Shown here: positions 1 to 6,246 of the stretch, piece by piece
How positions within the stretch are numbered: position 1 is the stretch's first letter
Layout of the letters: each line of letters opens with the position of its first letter
Virus record (IMG/VR): IMGVR_UViG_3300024261_002139
Coordinates: 1 to 64,000 of that record
Length of the DNA stretch: 64,000 nt
From: a virus
Direction: 5' to 3' (one strand)
Notes under the pieces: generated by a model
The model's input: only the letters and a program-made list of their open reading frames with translations
Told to the model about the DNA's origin: nothing
Database searches by the model: none
Made by a program: the position numbers and the translations under genes

Positions 1-2
1 CG

Positions 3-569
3 GTTCCCAGAAATGTTTACCCAAGTGCTGGAGCACAATATAAGGGAGAGGAAGGAACAAATATTATGGAACACTTTGATATAAGAAATATAAAACTTAA
101 CAAAACTTTGATGGAAAGATGGGGTTATAAGAAACCGATTAATGAGGAAGGCCCCGTAGAGTATGAGATAATAGATAACGATACTGGTGAAAAGTACGGT
201 GTAGATCAATATACTCCAGGCGAAAATCTTAAGAGAATGCAGCAGGTGCCCTTTCCCGTTAACAGAGGCGGAGACGAAGACGAAGATGTGCGGGCAGCAG
301 TCGATAAACTTGCCAAAGCCGGCGCGCCCACCTTTGATATGATGCCCAAGGAGTGGGCCGCATGGTTAAAACCAGGGGCAATTTGGCAGCCGGATACACA
401 ATACAACCTTCCTCATGATGGTATATCTAAATTTATCAATCTTCCCAAAAAAGTGATGGATGATCCTGACACTCATTTAAGTTCAGACGAAAGAGAGGAG
501 TTTATTAAACTAAAAAATGATTTTCCAGAATACATCGCAAGCCTGGAGGCTGACCCTGCGAAAGGATAA
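3..569 (+). CDS. Conserved phage protein of unknown function, 5' end outside window
   Basis: The frame is open from the first bases of the window and reads smoothly (VPRNVYPSAGAQYKGEEG...) into an internal Met at 66, so the gene most likely begins before the window. A start at ATG 66 is possible because GGAAGG lies about 11 bases upstream. The visible part is acidic and soluble, with charged segments, a Trp/Pro-rich stretch (KEWAAWLKPGAIWQPDTQY, about residues 99-117 counted from ATG 66) and no membrane segment. I do not recognise the family. The next gene follows 4 bases after the stop, so the two are probably co-transcribed. Its place at the head of a block of virion-type genes suggests a structural or assembly role, but that is inference only. 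Confidence 0.6.
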   Translation, partial: VPRNVYPSAGAQYKGEEGTNIMEHFDIRNIKLNKTLMERWGYKKPINEEGPVEYEIIDNDTGEKYGVDQYTPGENLKRMQQVPFPVNRGGDEDEDVRAAVDKLAKAGAPTFDMMPKEWAAWLKPGAIWQPDTQYNLPHDGISKFINLPKKVMDDPDTHLSSDEREEFIKLKNDFPEYIASLEADPAKG

Positions 570-573
570 ATTT

Positions 574-825
574 ATGGATTTAAGTAAAATAACAAAGAAA
601 TTTATATTAGGTGAAAGTTTTTCGCCTCCTTCTCTTTTTTCGTATATACAGGCTCTTCAAGAAACAATGAGCAACATGGTCCCCAGAACTGTATCTGAAA
701 CCAGAAGACTTGAGGTCGCCAAATCCCAAATCAGGGAAATCAGAAAATTCTCCAAAAAATTACAGGAACGAGTTGACATTCTCGAAGAGCAGGTTAAGGT
801 GTTGGAAGAGAACCGTAGCGAATAG
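574..825 (+). CDS. Small coiled-coil protein of unknown function
   Basis: An 83-residue protein starting MDLSKITKKFILG. I chose ATG 574 because AAAGGA (561-566) sits 8 bases upstream. A longer in-frame start at 517 would lie inside the preceding gene and lacks such a signal. The C-terminal half (KFSKKLQERVDILEEQVKVLEE) is strongly heptad-like, with hydrophobic residues spaced for a coiled coil, so the protein probably oligomerises or binds another helical protein. It sits between the upstream unknown gene and the large bifunctional nucleotidyltransferase gene, with 13 bases to the latter. No family recognised. The gene itself is well supported by its ribosome site and compact spacing. Confidence 0.6.
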   Translation: MDLSKITKKFILGESFSPPSLFSYIQALQETMSNMVPRTVSETRRLEVAKSQIREIRKFSKKLQERVDILEEQVKVLEENRSE

Positions 826-838
826 ATAGGAGATCACT

Positions 839-3049
839 ATGACGGCACCTGGCCATATGGCTCACCCATTTGACTGCCCTGATGTAGAGACAGGGCAAGA
901 TTTGGAAAGCATATTCAACTCAATCGCGAAATATCTGAAGAGCAACTCGGCAGCAGTCAAAATTGATGGTGTCAATGTTAGCTTCAAGCTTGTAGACACC
1001 CCTAACGGCAAACAATTTGCTGCTGATCGTGGAAGTCTCAAGCCGATTGATATTTCTGGGATAACCATAGACAAAGTTGCTGATAGGTTCCCAGAAGGAC
1101 ACGGGATGATAGACAAAATCTCCGTTGTCCTGGCTATCTTAAACAACTCCTTGCCGAGTGTAGAGAAAGAGTTAAAAGAGCTTGGAATGTGGGATGATTC
1201 AACCATATTTATGAACACAGAAGCTGTCGATTCCGGACAAACAAATGTTATGGAATACGAAGATAGCTTCCTGGCTATACACGGATTAAATAAGTTTTAT
1301 GAGAAGACACATTCTAGATCTGGCGTAACTCGCCCAGGTTCTGTAAGGCCGGAAGGAGTAACCTCTCCAAGCCACGAAATAGAGTACCCTGACAGTGCTA
1401 TGAAGAAGTTTATTAAGAAACTTAACCCAGCTGCAGAGAAATATAATATGAAAGTTGTTGGTTCAGTTCCAACAGAAACAGTGGAAGATATTAATTTTTC
1501 TAATACATTGTCATCCCGCATAAGAATCAACATCACAGACGAAGATTTTGAAGAAAAAAGTTTATCTTCTTGGCTTAAAGAAGTTGTGAATCCTCGTAAT
1601 GCATTTGTGAGTTTGTCTGATGGTAAAAAAGTAAAAGCTATAAGTAAACACATTTATACTGAACTTATAGCAAACCAAGTTCCTGTTGCTAGCATTTTAA
1701 AGAATGGCTCTGATGTAGCACATGCTATAAATGGAGCTATATTCTGGCATGCAACACGACAGTTAGGTAACGATGTACTGAACTCTGTTACTAGCGATCT
1801 TGGCAAAGGAAAAAATCAAGAAGGAATAGTTATAAGAGATAAACATATCTGCGGAGGAACCCCTGTAAAAGTAACAGGGGATTTTATTGTCAAAGGTATG
1901 GAATCTAAATTTAGCAAAAATGAGATAATCGTGAAAGAAGAGGAACAAGAAGAAAAGCCTGTTGACCCAACTGGCCCAACTGGAAAGATAACGGTTTTGT
2001 TTCCCGGAGGGTTTAAGCCTCCACATGCTGGACATCTTGAAATAGTGAAGAGGTATTTAGATGATCCTGATATTGGAGACATCAATATTTTTATTGGTCC
2101 GCACCGACGCCCAAAGATTGATTCTGGTGCTGAAGTAAGTGTAGGGGAAGAAGAGTCTCTTAAGATTTGGAATATATATTTAAATTCTCTTCCCGGATCT
2201 GAAAGGGTTAATTTAATTCAGATGTCAGCACACTCAGAGCTTGGCCGCACTCCTATGGAAGCAGCATACAAATGGGCAGAAACAAAATCTTCTCCCGGAG
2301 ATGTATATACTATGGCAGCTAGTAGCAAGAAGCAGAAAGGAAACGATCAACATGTAAGATCTTCTGCTTTTGAGAACTACTTTACTTCTGGAAGAGGAAA
2401 AGACACTGCTAGTGAAAGGGGATTCTCTGCCAGAGTCCACCCAATAGCTACTCGTAGTTTGAGATATACCGGAAGAGGAGACAGGCTAGATGGGCAACCA
2501 ATAAGTTCAACTACTATGAGGAGAGATGCACAGAACGGAGACTTGGGTATATTTTCTACTAACATACCAAATGAGGTCATTGGCCAAACAGATGAAATTA
2601 TGAAAATTTTAAATATTCAAATAGTGGAGAACTTCACAAAAAAAAAGTTATATTTATTGGTTAAGGAAGTGATGGCTGATTATGGTGGTGGTGAAATGGT
2701 AGCTAGTGTTGGCGGCTCTAATGCCGGAACTTCAGCCCAAGCACTGGCACACCATAAGGTCCATCATGCATCTGCAGCACCTGATTATAGGATTGCAGAT
2801 TCTAATGAAAACTGCAATAATTGCAAACATCTAAATAAAAAGAAAACAAAAGATTTCTCAGAAGAAGATTTTTGTAAATATTATAATTTCAAAACAACAG
2901 AAAGATATGTATGTGATGACTGGGAAGCAATAAAAGAATTTAGTGCTATGGGAGCAGTCGGAGGCGGAGCTGTTGCTGGTAGTGCTGTCCCAACAAATAC
3001 TGATAAAAAGAAGAAAGGTAAAAAGAAAAAATTAACAATATTTAGATAG
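839..3049 (+). CDS. Multidomain nucleotidyltransferase: ligase-like KxDG domain + HxGH domain + Cys motif
   Basis: A 736-residue protein with AGGAGA 6-7 bases before ATG 839. Three parts are visible. (1) Residues about 20-360 resemble the covalent nucleotidyltransferase (DNA/RNA ligase) fold: K41 in KIDGVNVSFKL matches motif I (KxDG), EGIVIRD near residue 328 matches motif IV, and KVTGDFIVKGMESKF resembles motif V. (2) Residues about 380-600 form a cytidylyltransferase/NMNAT-like domain with the HxGH signature in GGFKPPHAGH (about residue 396) and an ISSTTMRR motif near 554, the usual second nucleotide-binding motif. (3) The C-terminal region carries CNNCKH...FCKYY...YVCDDWE, a four-cysteine metal or Fe-S type cluster seen in several phage proteins. 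The substrate is unknown. NAD or nucleotide-cap metabolism, or nucleic-acid end modification, would be consistent (inference). No frameshift is seen, so this is a true single-chain fusion. Confidence 0.7.
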   Translation: MTAPGHMAHPFDCPDVETGQDLESIFNSIAKYLKSNSAAVKIDGVNVSFKLVDTPNGKQFAADRGSLKPIDISGITIDKVADRFPEGHGMIDKISVVLAILNNSLPSVEKELKELGMWDDSTIFMNTEAVDSGQTNVMEYEDSFLAIHGLNKFYEKTHSRSGVTRPGSVRPEGVTSPSHEIEYPDSAMKKFIKKLNPAAEKYNMKVVGSVPTETVEDINFSNTLSSRIRINITDEDFEEKSLSSWLKEVVNPRNAFVSLSDGKKVKAISKHIYTELIANQVPVASILKNGSDVAHAINGAIFWHATRQLGNDVLNSVTSDLGKGKNQEGIVIRDKHICGGTPVKVTGDFIVKGMESKFSKNEIIVKEEEQEEKPVDPTGPTGKITVLFPGGFKPPHAGHLEIVKRYLDDPDIGDINIFIGPHRRPKIDSGAEVSVGEEESLKIWNIYLNSLPGSERVNLIQMSAHSELGRTPMEAAYKWAETKSSPGDVYTMAASSKKQKGNDQHVRSSAFENYFTSGRGKDTASERGFSARVHPIATRSLRYTGRGDRLDGQPISSTTMRRDAQNGDLGIFSTNIPNEVIGQTDEIMKILNIQIVENFTKKKLYLLVKEVMADYGGGEMVASVGGSNAGTSAQALAHHKVHHASAAPDYRIADSNENCNNCKHLNKKKTKDFSEEDFCKYYNFKTTERYVCDDWEAIKEFSAMGAVGGGAVAGSAVPTNTDKKKKGKKKKLTIFR

Positions 3050-3065
3050 GACAGTAATCTAAAAA

Positions 3066-3073
3066 CTACTTAT
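3066..3073 (+). promoter_or_regulatory. CTACTTAT element, candidate late promoter
   Basis: CTACTTAT lies 17 bases before ATG 3091. It resembles elements before the tail genes at 32923, 41317, 44291 and 63013. Here it is also half of a short palindrome (ACTACTTATGTAGT), so it could instead be a weak hairpin. Confidence 0.25.
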
Positions 3074-3090
3074 GTAGTGAGGGATATTCT

Positions 3091-3870
3091 ATGATCACAG
3101 ATAGACACAGTTTTGCTCAAGAGATGTTATTGAGAGAGCAGATCAGAAATAATATTAGAGAACTAATAACAGAAGAAAAAAGTAAAATTCTCAAAGAAGA
3201 GAAGAAATTAAGATCTATTATTCGCAGCCTGTTAACAGAAGAACAATCTACTTCAGTTAACTTTCTAGAAAATTTGTTTTCTGATACAAATTTAGTATCT
3301 ACTTTACAAGACGGTTATGAATCTTTGGGAAAAGAAGAAGAAAAGAAATCTTATAAAGCACACGTATTAAGTTCTTTGATAAAAACCTTAGATATTTATG
3401 ATACGAATATTAATGCAGCTGGTGGTGAAGAAGCTTCATTAGAAGAAGAAGTAGGAATAGAACTAGAAGATGATCCAGATAGACTATTAGGCCAAAAAGA
3501 AGAGAAAGTCGATGATTCAGCTATGACTGGATTTACTATAGCAGGAGAAAACGAAACAGGTAGAAATCTAGCTCTAGGTGTTCCTGGTGAAAGAGATAAA
3601 GGTGTAGTTGATATTGTTTGGCCAAGTATAAGAAATTGGTATAGTAAAATTGGTTCAGATGACGATGAAGGAAGAGAAGTATTTAAAGATTATTTATTAA
3701 TAAATATTAAAAAGTACTTTGAACTATGGGATTCGGAATCTGATTCTGGGATAGAAGAACCGGAAGTAGAAGAACCAGAGGATATGGTTGAGCCTGGAAT
3801 GGAAGCTTCAGAAGATCCCATGGGTGAGCCAATAGAAGATTCGGATGAATTTAGTGATTTGAATCTATAG
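3091..3870 (+). CDS. Acidic helical protein of unknown function
   Basis: A 259-residue protein beginning MITDRHSFAQEM, with an AGGG-type ribosome site just upstream. The N-terminus holds two similar charged helices (EQIRNNIRELITEEK and KLRSIIRSLLTEEQ, about residues 17-52) that look like a duplicated segment. The middle is soluble with conserved-looking residues (GFTIAGENETGRNLA). The last 45 residues are extremely acidic (EEPEVEEPEDMVEPGMEASE). Acidic tails and paired helices occur in phage scaffolding and capsid-associated proteins, but I do not recognise a specific family. It is separated from the upstream gene by 41 bases holding a candidate late element. Confidence 0.55.
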   Translation: MITDRHSFAQEMLLREQIRNNIRELITEEKSKILKEEKKLRSIIRSLLTEEQSTSVNFLENLFSDTNLVSTLQDGYESLGKEEEKKSYKAHVLSSLIKTLDIYDTNINAAGGEEASLEEEVGIELEDDPDRLLGQKEEKVDDSAMTGFTIAGENETGRNLALGVPGERDKGVVDIVWPSIRNWYSKIGSDDDEGREVFKDYLLINIKKYFELWDSESDSGIEEPEVEEPEDMVEPGMEASEDPMGEPIEDSDEFSDLNL

Positions 3871-3910
3871 AATATAGATCTATAGCATATAAATCCTAAA
3901 TTGTCAATAG

Positions 3911-3932
3911 GGTTCTTAAGAACTTTTTTTTT
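3911..3932 (+). terminator. Possible weak Rho-independent terminator
   Basis: GGTTCTTAAGAAC is a small self-complementary hairpin (4 Watson-Crick pairs plus G-U extension) followed directly by nine T. It sits in the gap after the acidic protein gene and before the HTH gene at 3942. The short stem makes it weak. Confidence 0.35.
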
Positions 3933-3941
3933 GAGTGTCAT

Positions 3942-4295
3942 ATGTCCTGGAATAAAAAGAGAAAAATCTCAGGAAAGAATACAAACTATTCTATCTTGAA
4001 CTCCCTTAAAGAAAAAAAATTATCAAACGATGAATTTGAAGTTATGATCAATTCTATATCATTAGAAGATCTAATAGCTATGAAATTAGAATTAGCAACT
4101 AAAGCAGCTGGTGGTTATTTGTATGGCTTGCCTATTTGGAAGTCTACAAAGAATGTGGTTAGAGATGCATTATTAAAATATGCTCTATCAGCGACAAGAA
4201 CCAAAAAAGAAGCTTCTAGATTTTTAGGTATATCTATACTAGAATTAAATCTTTTCCTTAAGGAATACAAAACAGAAAAGTATTTTGAAGAATAG
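3942..4295 (+). CDS. Small Fis-like helix-turn-helix protein
   Basis: A 117-residue basic protein (MSWNKKRKISGKN...). The C-terminal third, LLKYALSATRTKKEASRFLG followed by ISILELNLFLKEY (about residues 78-110), has the layout of the Fis/NtrC C-terminal helix-turn-helix: a helix, a T-x-x-x-A-A/S turn, then a recognition helix. The N-terminus is lysine-rich, and a glycine pair (AAGGYLYGLP) occurs mid-protein. It therefore probably binds DNA as a transcription or nucleoid-type regulator (inference). The ribosome site is weak (GAGTG). It is the last gene before the non-coding interval with the tmRNA, so it could regulate that region, but nothing in the sequence shows this directly. Confidence 0.55.
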   Translation: MSWNKKRKISGKNTNYSILNSLKEKKLSNDEFEVMINSISLEDLIAMKLELATKAAGGYLYGLPIWKSTKNVVRDALLKYALSATRTKKEASRFLGISILELNLFLKEYKTEKYFEE

Positions 4296-4307
4296 TGCTT
4301 ATTTTTC

Positions 4308-4339
4308 TTGACTTTACTTTTATCTTATGTTACTTATAG
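4308..4339 (+). promoter_or_regulatory. Possible promoter upstream of the structured leader and tmRNA
   Basis: TTGACT (4308-4313) is a good -35-like hexamer. At 17 bases spacing lies TTACTTATAG (4330-4339), a poor match to TATAAT but a match to the CTA(T/C)TTAT element found before several tail genes. It is the only plausible promoter I see for the tmRNA transcript. Confidence 0.3.
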
Positions 4340-4374
4340 AAGAATATAAAAAATAAGACTTTATATGGTTTAAA

Positions 4375-4502
4375 GGGTTGTAAGAATGTGGCAATAATTT
4401 ATTAATAAAAAATAAAGTACCAGCAATGGTCGGCCTCCATGTCTCTAACGAGGTTTATAATTGAAGAGAGACTAGTATGGTTGTGATTCTAGAAAACAAC
4501 CC
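4375..4502 (+). other. Structured non-coding leader of unknown function
   Basis: No gene is seen here. GGGTTGT (4375-4381) is complementary to ACAACCC (4496-4502) and could close a domain of about 128 bases. Inside it, GTCTCT (4441-4446) pairs with AGAGAC (4467-4472). GGTTGT (4479-4484) can pair locally with ACAACC (4496-4501), so the 3' arm has two mutually exclusive partners. A T6 run follows near 4521-4526, before the tmRNA. This could be a small RNA, a processed tmRNA leader or chance pairing. No tRNA cloverleaf is found. Confidence 0.35.
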
Positions 4503-4533
4503 GCCTTTTAAATCATTCGTTTTTTAACTTTTC

Positions 4534-4839
4534 GGGGGTGAGTAGGTTCGATTGCGTAAATAAAAAATTTGTTCAAAGATGTGTAGACAACACAGTAAAA
4601 AACATCTAAAATATAAAAGCCAACGATAATGTTGAATTTGTTCCTGCAGCCATAGCGGCTTAGGTTACTGGGTGCTAACAACCTGGAAACAGAAAGTTAG
4701 AAAAGAGTTTACTGAAACTTTAAATCAGGTGGTGTGGGAATAGAATGGTTTGTTAAGTGCCTAACTTAGCTAACTTTGTAAGTAAACAAATTTTTGATCT
4801 TTGTGTAAGACGCGGGTGCAACTCCCGCCACCTCCACCA
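4534..4839 (+). ncRNA. ssrA: Transfer-messenger RNA (tmRNA), one-piece, phage-encoded
   Basis: tmRNA rescues stalled ribosomes and adds a degradation tag. The evidence is structural and complete. The acceptor stem GGGGGTG (4534-4540) pairs with CACCTCC (4829-4835), giving seven pairs with the G3-U wobble required by alanyl-tRNA synthetase. Discriminator A4836 and an encoded CCA (4837-4839) follow. The T arm is GCGGG/CCCGC (4812-4816 with 4824-4828) around a seven-base loop TGCAACT. The 5' AGTAGGTTCGATTGCG matches the tmRNA D-loop region. Helix 2 is long: 4552-4560 pairs with 4800-4808 (some G-U), and AAAAATTTGTT (4563-4573) with AACAAATTTTT (4785-4795). The tag frame is at 4619-4663, and its 3' part forms a hairpin AGCC-ATAGC-GGCT (4648-4660) like helix 5. 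At about 306 bases it is shorter than the roughly 360 bases of E. coli tmRNA. The T loop has G instead of U at the usual pseudouridine position. No smpB gene is in the window. Confidence 0.95.
4619..4663 (+). other. tmRNA tag-peptide reading frame (ANDNVEFVPAAIAA-stop)
   Basis: Starting at resume codon GCC (4619-4621), the frame reads A-N-D-N-V-E-F-V-P-A-A-I-A-A and stops at TAG (4661-4663). With the alanine carried by the tmRNA, the full tag is A-ANDNVEFVPAAIAA. The bases U(-5)A(-4) before the resume codon match the E. coli pattern. The AND start and hydrophobic AA end are tag-like, but the end is IAA instead of the common LAA. Confidence 0.9.
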
Positions 4840-4864
4840 CCTTTACAGCAGAAAGGTAATATAT

Positions 4865-5260
4865 ATGAAGCACAGAAAACCAACTTGGAATCAAATTTGG
4901 ATGTTGTTGGCAGAGAGTATAGCCGATAAATCTTCAGATGCTCACAAGAAAAATGGTTCTGTGATCGTGACAGGAGACAATGCCAGTGTTTTAGGCATCG
5001 GATACAATAAAACAAAAAAAGATAGCACAAATAAATCAAGAGAGGGTGACTTCGACCATGCCGTAGCAATGGTATTGTTGAATTTTAATTTTGGAGACCT
5101 TAGGGAAAAGAAAATGTATATAACAGAAGCACCCTGTGAACAATGTGCTAACATGATTGTTGACACTGATATAAAAACAGTGATATATCGCAATGATTAT
5201 GGAGATAACACAGGATTAAATATTCTAAAAAGTTCAGGAATAAACTTAGTTCGAGCTTAG
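4865..5260 (+). CDS. Cytidine/dCMP deaminase-fold protein lacking the catalytic Glu
   Basis: A 131-residue protein starting MKHRKPTWNQIW. GAAAGG (4851-4856) sits 8 bases before ATG 4865. The frame stays open upstream but only through the tmRNA 3' end, so the longer version is not a gene. The fold is visible: KNGSVIV (residues 29-35) as in dCMP deaminases, H65 in DHAVAM, then PCEQCA with zinc cysteines C91 and C94, and KTVIYRNDY. In active members the histidine is followed by A-E, with Glu as the proton shuttle. Here it is H-A-V (V67). The zinc ligands therefore look intact while the catalytic acid is missing. It could be a non-catalytic or regulatory homologue, or use another acid such as nearby E60. 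It lies directly downstream of the tmRNA, probably on the same transcript. Confidence 0.65.
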   Translation: MKHRKPTWNQIWMLLAESIADKSSDAHKKNGSVIVTGDNASVLGIGYNKTKKDSTNKSREGDFDHAVAMVLLNFNFGDLREKKMYITEAPCEQCANMIVDTDIKTVIYRNDYGDNTGLNILKSSGINLVRA

Positions 5261-5267
5261 AGGATTT

Positions 5268-5471
5268 ATGAAGATAAATACAAGAGAAAGAGATCTGTTG
5301 TTAAGAATAGCAGAGCACCTACCACAAATAAGTAGTGCGATCATCGGTTTGGTCGAATACGTAAATGATTTAGAAACAGCCTATGTTGAAGAGCACGAGG
5401 CAAATTTAATATTGTATGATGAGATGTGCAAGCTTCAAGATGATTTACAAAATTCCAACATGGTACATTAA
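5268..5471 (+). CDS. Small helical protein of unknown function
   Basis: A 67-residue acidic, helical protein (MKINTRERDLLLRIAEHL...). AGAGGA sits just before the ATG, 7 bases after the preceding stop, so it is translated from the same message as the deaminase-like gene. The centre (ISSAIIGLVEYVNDLE) is mildly hydrophobic and amphipathic, and the C-terminus is rich in E and D. No family recognised. Its stop codon overlaps, tail to tail, with the stop codon of the minus-strand protease gene. Confidence 0.5.
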   Translation: MKINTRERDLLLRIAEHLPQISSAIIGLVEYVNDLETAYVEEHEANLILYDEMCKLQDDLQNSNMVH

Positions 5472-6169
5472 TCAGCAAGTTTTTCATACATGTCTAAGTG
5501 GCTATTAATGAATGTGAATAATTGTGCATGTGTTATAGACACTGATAAGTGGTGAAAATCCCTGTTCACAGCATACAGCAAACCAATCAATTCACCATAC
5601 TGATTGACAACGGGAGATCCAGAACTTCCCGGATAGGAAGGTATCGTATAAATATCAGATTTCATATGTTCTGAATATCCAGAATAAACACCTTTAAAAA
5701 GTGGCACCATATTTCTTTCCAAGACCCCTCCTGGGGAAGCTATATTATATGCTGTTTCACCTTTTTTAGGTCCGTGTAGGGACAACTTTATTTTTGGTTT
5801 GTTAATTCTTTCGCTCTCTAATATACAAATATCTTTATTTTCGCTTCTGGCAAAAACAACAGATTTGTATTTTTCGTTATCGATATCTATTAATATTCTT
5901 TTAATTACTGAATCATCACCGCACACATGATTGGCTGTTAAAATATAACTTTTATTTTTTTTATGGTGGATTATCGAGCCCGAACCAGAACTGGTGGCCA
6001 CAATGGCAAGCTCCACTTCTAGATCCCCAATGGGTATTTCTTTCACTTCATAATTTTCTATTTTTATAAAAGACTGGGTGGGATAATATTTCTTAGGCGT
6101 GTTAAAGCATCCAGATATCGTCAGTGATATACTGGCAGCCAAAACAAGTAGATGCCTTGTCGCCTTCAT
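5468..6169 (-). CDS. Trypsin-like serine protease lipoprotein, the only minus-strand gene
   Basis: A 233-residue protein read on the minus strand. I chose the ATG at 6169 because it gives a clean lipoprotein signal: MKATRHLL, a hydrophobic core, then lipobox I-S-G-C with C21. The frame is open 31 codons further upstream, but that extension spoils the signal peptide. The chymotrypsin-like triad is readable: H81 in LTANHVCG, D113 in ENKDICILE and S183 in YPGSSGSPVV, with PVVNQYGELIGLLYA after the serine as in HtrA/trypsin folds. The enzyme should be exported and lipid-anchored, probably in the host envelope. It is convergent with the preceding gene (stops overlap at 5468-5471) and diverges from phoH. 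Opposite orientation and independent function suggest a moron-type gene acting on the host cell (inference). The promoter is unclear, and a CTAAATAG sequence lies 36-45 bases upstream of its start. Confidence 0.75.
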   Translation of the reverse strand: MKATRHLLVLAASISLTISGCFNTPKKYYPTQSFIKIENYEVKEIPIGDLEVELAIVATSSGSGSIIHHKKNKSYILTANHVCGDDSVIKRILIDIDNEKYKSVVFARSENKDICILESERINKPKIKLSLHGPKKGETAYNIASPGGVLERNMVPLFKGVYSGYSEHMKSDIYTIPSYPGSSGSPVVNQYGELIGLLYAVNRDFHHLSVSITHAQLFTFINSHLDMYEKLAD

Positions 6170-6204
6170 AATAGTAACTATATTATAAAAATGTTTTTTT
6201 ACGA

Positions 6205-6214
6205 CACTATTTAG
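6205..6214. promoter_or_regulatory. Possible late-promoter-like element between divergent genes
   Basis: CACTATTTAG on the plus strand resembles the element before the tail genes. On the minus strand it reads CTAAATAGTG, close to the T4 late core TATAAATA and suitably placed before the protease gene. Which gene, if either, it serves is unclear. Confidence 0.2.
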
Positions 6215-6246
6215 AATATACCAAGAGGCACACTTTAGGATGTTGA

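Noticed and set aside
1-84. Short frame-1 open reading stretch ending at 84 (RFPEMFTQVLEHN...) as the end of a preceding gene
   Set aside because: The frame of the 3-569 gene is also open across this stretch and reads as a natural continuation. Both cannot easily be coding, and the longer gene is favoured.
4441-4485. Tiny frame MSLTRFIIEERLVWL in the leader
   Set aside because: 15 codons, no ribosome site, and it lies in a region better explained by RNA pairing.
4757-4864. Longer version of the deaminase-like gene starting at 4757
   Set aside because: The extra codons run through the tmRNA 3' end, its acceptor stem and T arm. A good ribosome site and ATG at 4865 define the gene.
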